DNA of 64,000 nt, taken from positions 1,426,001 through 1,490,000 of the forward strand of contig OX424564.1 in the NCBI GenBank assembly GCA_949152475.1, in the 5' to 3' direction. Positions 62,256 to 64,000 of this stretch are shown piece after piece. A program made the position numbers and the translations under genes. Under the pieces are notes generated by a model. The model had not been told where the DNA came from, did no database searches, and saw nothing but the letters and a program-made list of their open reading frames with translations. The stretch is from Terebella lapidaria (taxonomy: Eukaryota; Annelida; Polychaeta; Terebellida; Terebellidae). The stretch's first letter is position 1, and each line of letters opens with the position of its first letter.

Positions 62256-64000
62256 CATCTCGTCCGTAGCACCAGTTTGGAAGGAAGGAATTACTTTTGC
62301 TATTTTCAGCTCATTCGAAAAAAAATCCATCTCGAAGTGCTAAGTTGCAGATATGTACTATCTGTCGTAGTACTGCCGTAGAGACTGATTTTAAGATTTT
62401 AGAATTTAACCCATCCCAACCGAATGCTGTTGACTTCAATTGTCTTATGATTTCTTGAATTTCATGTTCCGTTACTGGCGTGAGGAAAATAGATTCAGGA
62501 TACTCCCCCCGCAAATAATCAGCGGGGCATTTTGTTTGGGTTGGTATTTTTTCGGCCAATGATTTGCCGATATTTGAGAAGTTTTTATTAAAATTATCCA
62601 CAATTTCGGATTTATCGAAAATATGCGAGTTCCAATTTTGAATCGAGATTGGCAAAGTGTATCCCTTGTTTTGTTAATAATTTCATTTAAGACTGACCAT
62701 GTTTTCCGTAAGTTTGACCTATTGGAATTAAGAAGTGCTTTATAATGACTCCTTTCAGCGATACGCAGCAAGTGATTCAGTTTGTTTTTTATATTTTCTG
62801 TACAGCTGTGTACAGAAGCGACCACCAAGTGTATCACTGTAGTCTGTTTTTATTCTTTATTGAGGTTATCAACCCTCGGCTGAGCCACGGCTTAGACATT
62901 CCCGAAGTTTTTTTTTCGATCACATTGGTTATAGGCATAACGTCATCAAGCAAGTTGAGAATTGTTTCAGAAAATACTGTATATGCTGATTGTGCATCAT
63001 CGCACCCTATAACATGGTCCCAATTTGCTGGCGTCAAACGTTCAGACAAGGTTTCGAGCTTTGGTTCAGTAATAATTCGCTTACATAATCCAGCATTTTC
63101 AGTCTGAAGATCCCTGCCGAGACATATGTGGAAAATTGGGAAATGATCGGTAATATCGGTCAAACAAATCCCGTTTAGGGCAATATCAAAATTCAGATTG
63201 TTAGTGAAAATATTATCGATACCGGTAGCCGTTTTTTCGGTCACCCTGGTTGGTCGATTGATCATTGGCACAAAATGGTTGCTGAACATCAGATCTACAA
63301 AATCTCCCGTCAGATTATTTGCATTTGACTTGATAAGATCGATGTTGAAATCACCCAAAAGATAACAAACTTTTCTTTTCTTTGTTTACCTTTTGTAACA
63401 AAAAGTTCATATTGTCTGAGAATATGACAAAGTTCGAGTTGGGTGGTCTATAGATTGTCCCAACTAGTATTTTTTTGTTATCGCTGTCCACAAGCTCCAC
63501 GAATACTGTTTCAATGTCATGTTCCGAGAGAGTCAAATCATTTCGCTTTTCATATATAATAAACTCCCTTAAAAGTACAGATACACCACCTCCGATTCGA
63601 TCACCACGATAATTAAAAACATGATTATATCCATCGATACCATTACATCTGTTGGCTCACTGATCCAGTTTTCAGTTAAAGATATTACAACACACGACAT
63701 GTCTATACCACTCAAAAAATTAACCAGATGTGACACATTTTTGTTCAGACTTCTAATGTTCTGATGCATAAAGGACAATTTTGGTATGGCAGTAACACGT
63801 TCATTAATAGCTGTGTTTGACTGTTCCAGCATCCAGCAAATAGTAATCACAAGTATTTATACTACTTTGCACAATATTAAAATAATTATCATCTGGATTA
63901 ATGTCAGGCAAAGGTGAACGACTTTCGAACTCCATCTCATCAAATGGATGAGACCATTCTGAGAATCTGAATCTGGCCATATCTGATCATTCTGAGATAT

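Larger units (their letters stand above)
59315..63980 (-). pseudogene. LINE ORF2 with two later insertions, 3' end at 59,315
   Basis: Starts with ATG at 63,980 (MARFRFSEWSHPFDEMEFES). Endonuclease: LSFMHQNIRSLNKNVSHLVN, LVGTIYRPPNSNF, GDFNIDLIKSN and DITDHFPIF. Linker: FNKNFSNIGKSLAEKIPTQT. Reverse transcriptase: FGWDGLNSKILKS, LPVISKIFEKIVYNRM, FQFGFQRGKSSYMALHLLVD, LFIDLSKAFDTLDHHIL, then a segment in shifted frames where the YADD box would be, and WFKANKLSLNVSKTKCMIF. C-terminal: KIWNNIPSNIRGSRTLYAFK. Several frame changes (near 63,830, 63,550, 62,650, 61,300 and 60,680). Insertions at 61,613-62,255 and 59,764-60,598. The 3' tail repeats TGACTTA (59,315-59,330). CR1/Jockey-like. ORF1, if any, lies outside the window. 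Confidence 0.85.

Overview
The window looks like AT-rich nuclear DNA of a marine invertebrate, most likely a lophotrochozoan and probably a mollusc. The reasons are spliced host exons coding for SUEL-type galactose/rhamnose-binding lectin domains, very heavy transposon load, frequent TACATGTA-type words, and dispersed elements that end in (GGAC)n stretches and hairpins. The species cannot be fixed from the sequence alone. I see no rRNA, tRNA, CRISPR array or bacterial-type operon.

One host gene can be read with confidence. It lies on the minus strand in at least six exons (51,086 down to 8,263): three diverged SUEL lectin domains, a Ser/Thr-rich stalk, a transmembrane exon and a cytoplasmic tail with tyrosine motifs (YVNM, LTYEDV, YDEL). 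All visible junctions are phase-compatible and give an open frame of 499 codons including the stop. The signal-peptide exon is not seen. This appears to be a cell-surface lectin receptor with a signalling tail. Its last but one intron (13.2 kb) is almost wholly a transposon nest.

Layout, left to right. 1-3.74 kb: GC-richer block with a 760-codon ORF and an LTR-like end, a probable retroelement whose DNA is loaded with the word CGGAC. 3.8-6.7 kb: LINE pieces, one copy having lost its reverse transcriptase palm. 8.26-8.84 kb: tail and membrane exons of the receptor. 9.18-22.04 kb: an element with inverted arms of about 0.7 kb and helicase remains; inside it a tandem-core, hairpin-ended element; inside that a near full-length LINE; inside that a 1.1-kb TTAA-flanked element. 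22.05-22.64 kb: stalk and third lectin exon. 22.8-31.3 kb: a small TIR element, a fossil retroelement with a TatD-nuclease-like module, and a LINE with target-site duplication. 31.3-36.4 kb: minisatellite, TATA box, and a second tandem-core element carrying two further TIR insertions. 36.4-46.7 kb: directly repeated segments, a TIR element, a Penelope-type reverse transcriptase, and two copies of a gag-protease fossil. 46.7-49.6 kb: an inverted-repeat element containing a hAT-type element with a perfect 8-bp duplication. 49.9-51.1 kb: the first two lectin exons. 52.1-53.5 kb: a third tandem-core element. 53.6-58.1 kb: a DNA transposon with a transposase and an OTU-like protease, flanked by arrays of CCACTCCGTCAC. 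58.2-64 kb: two more minus-strand LINEs, themselves carrying insertions.

The genes do not form a pathway. The main themes are a lectin receptor gene stretched by transposons, and a family of hairpin-ended elements whose satellite monomers carry nuclear-receptor-type half sites. Assignments were made by eye from translated sequence and repeat comparison; no database search was possible.
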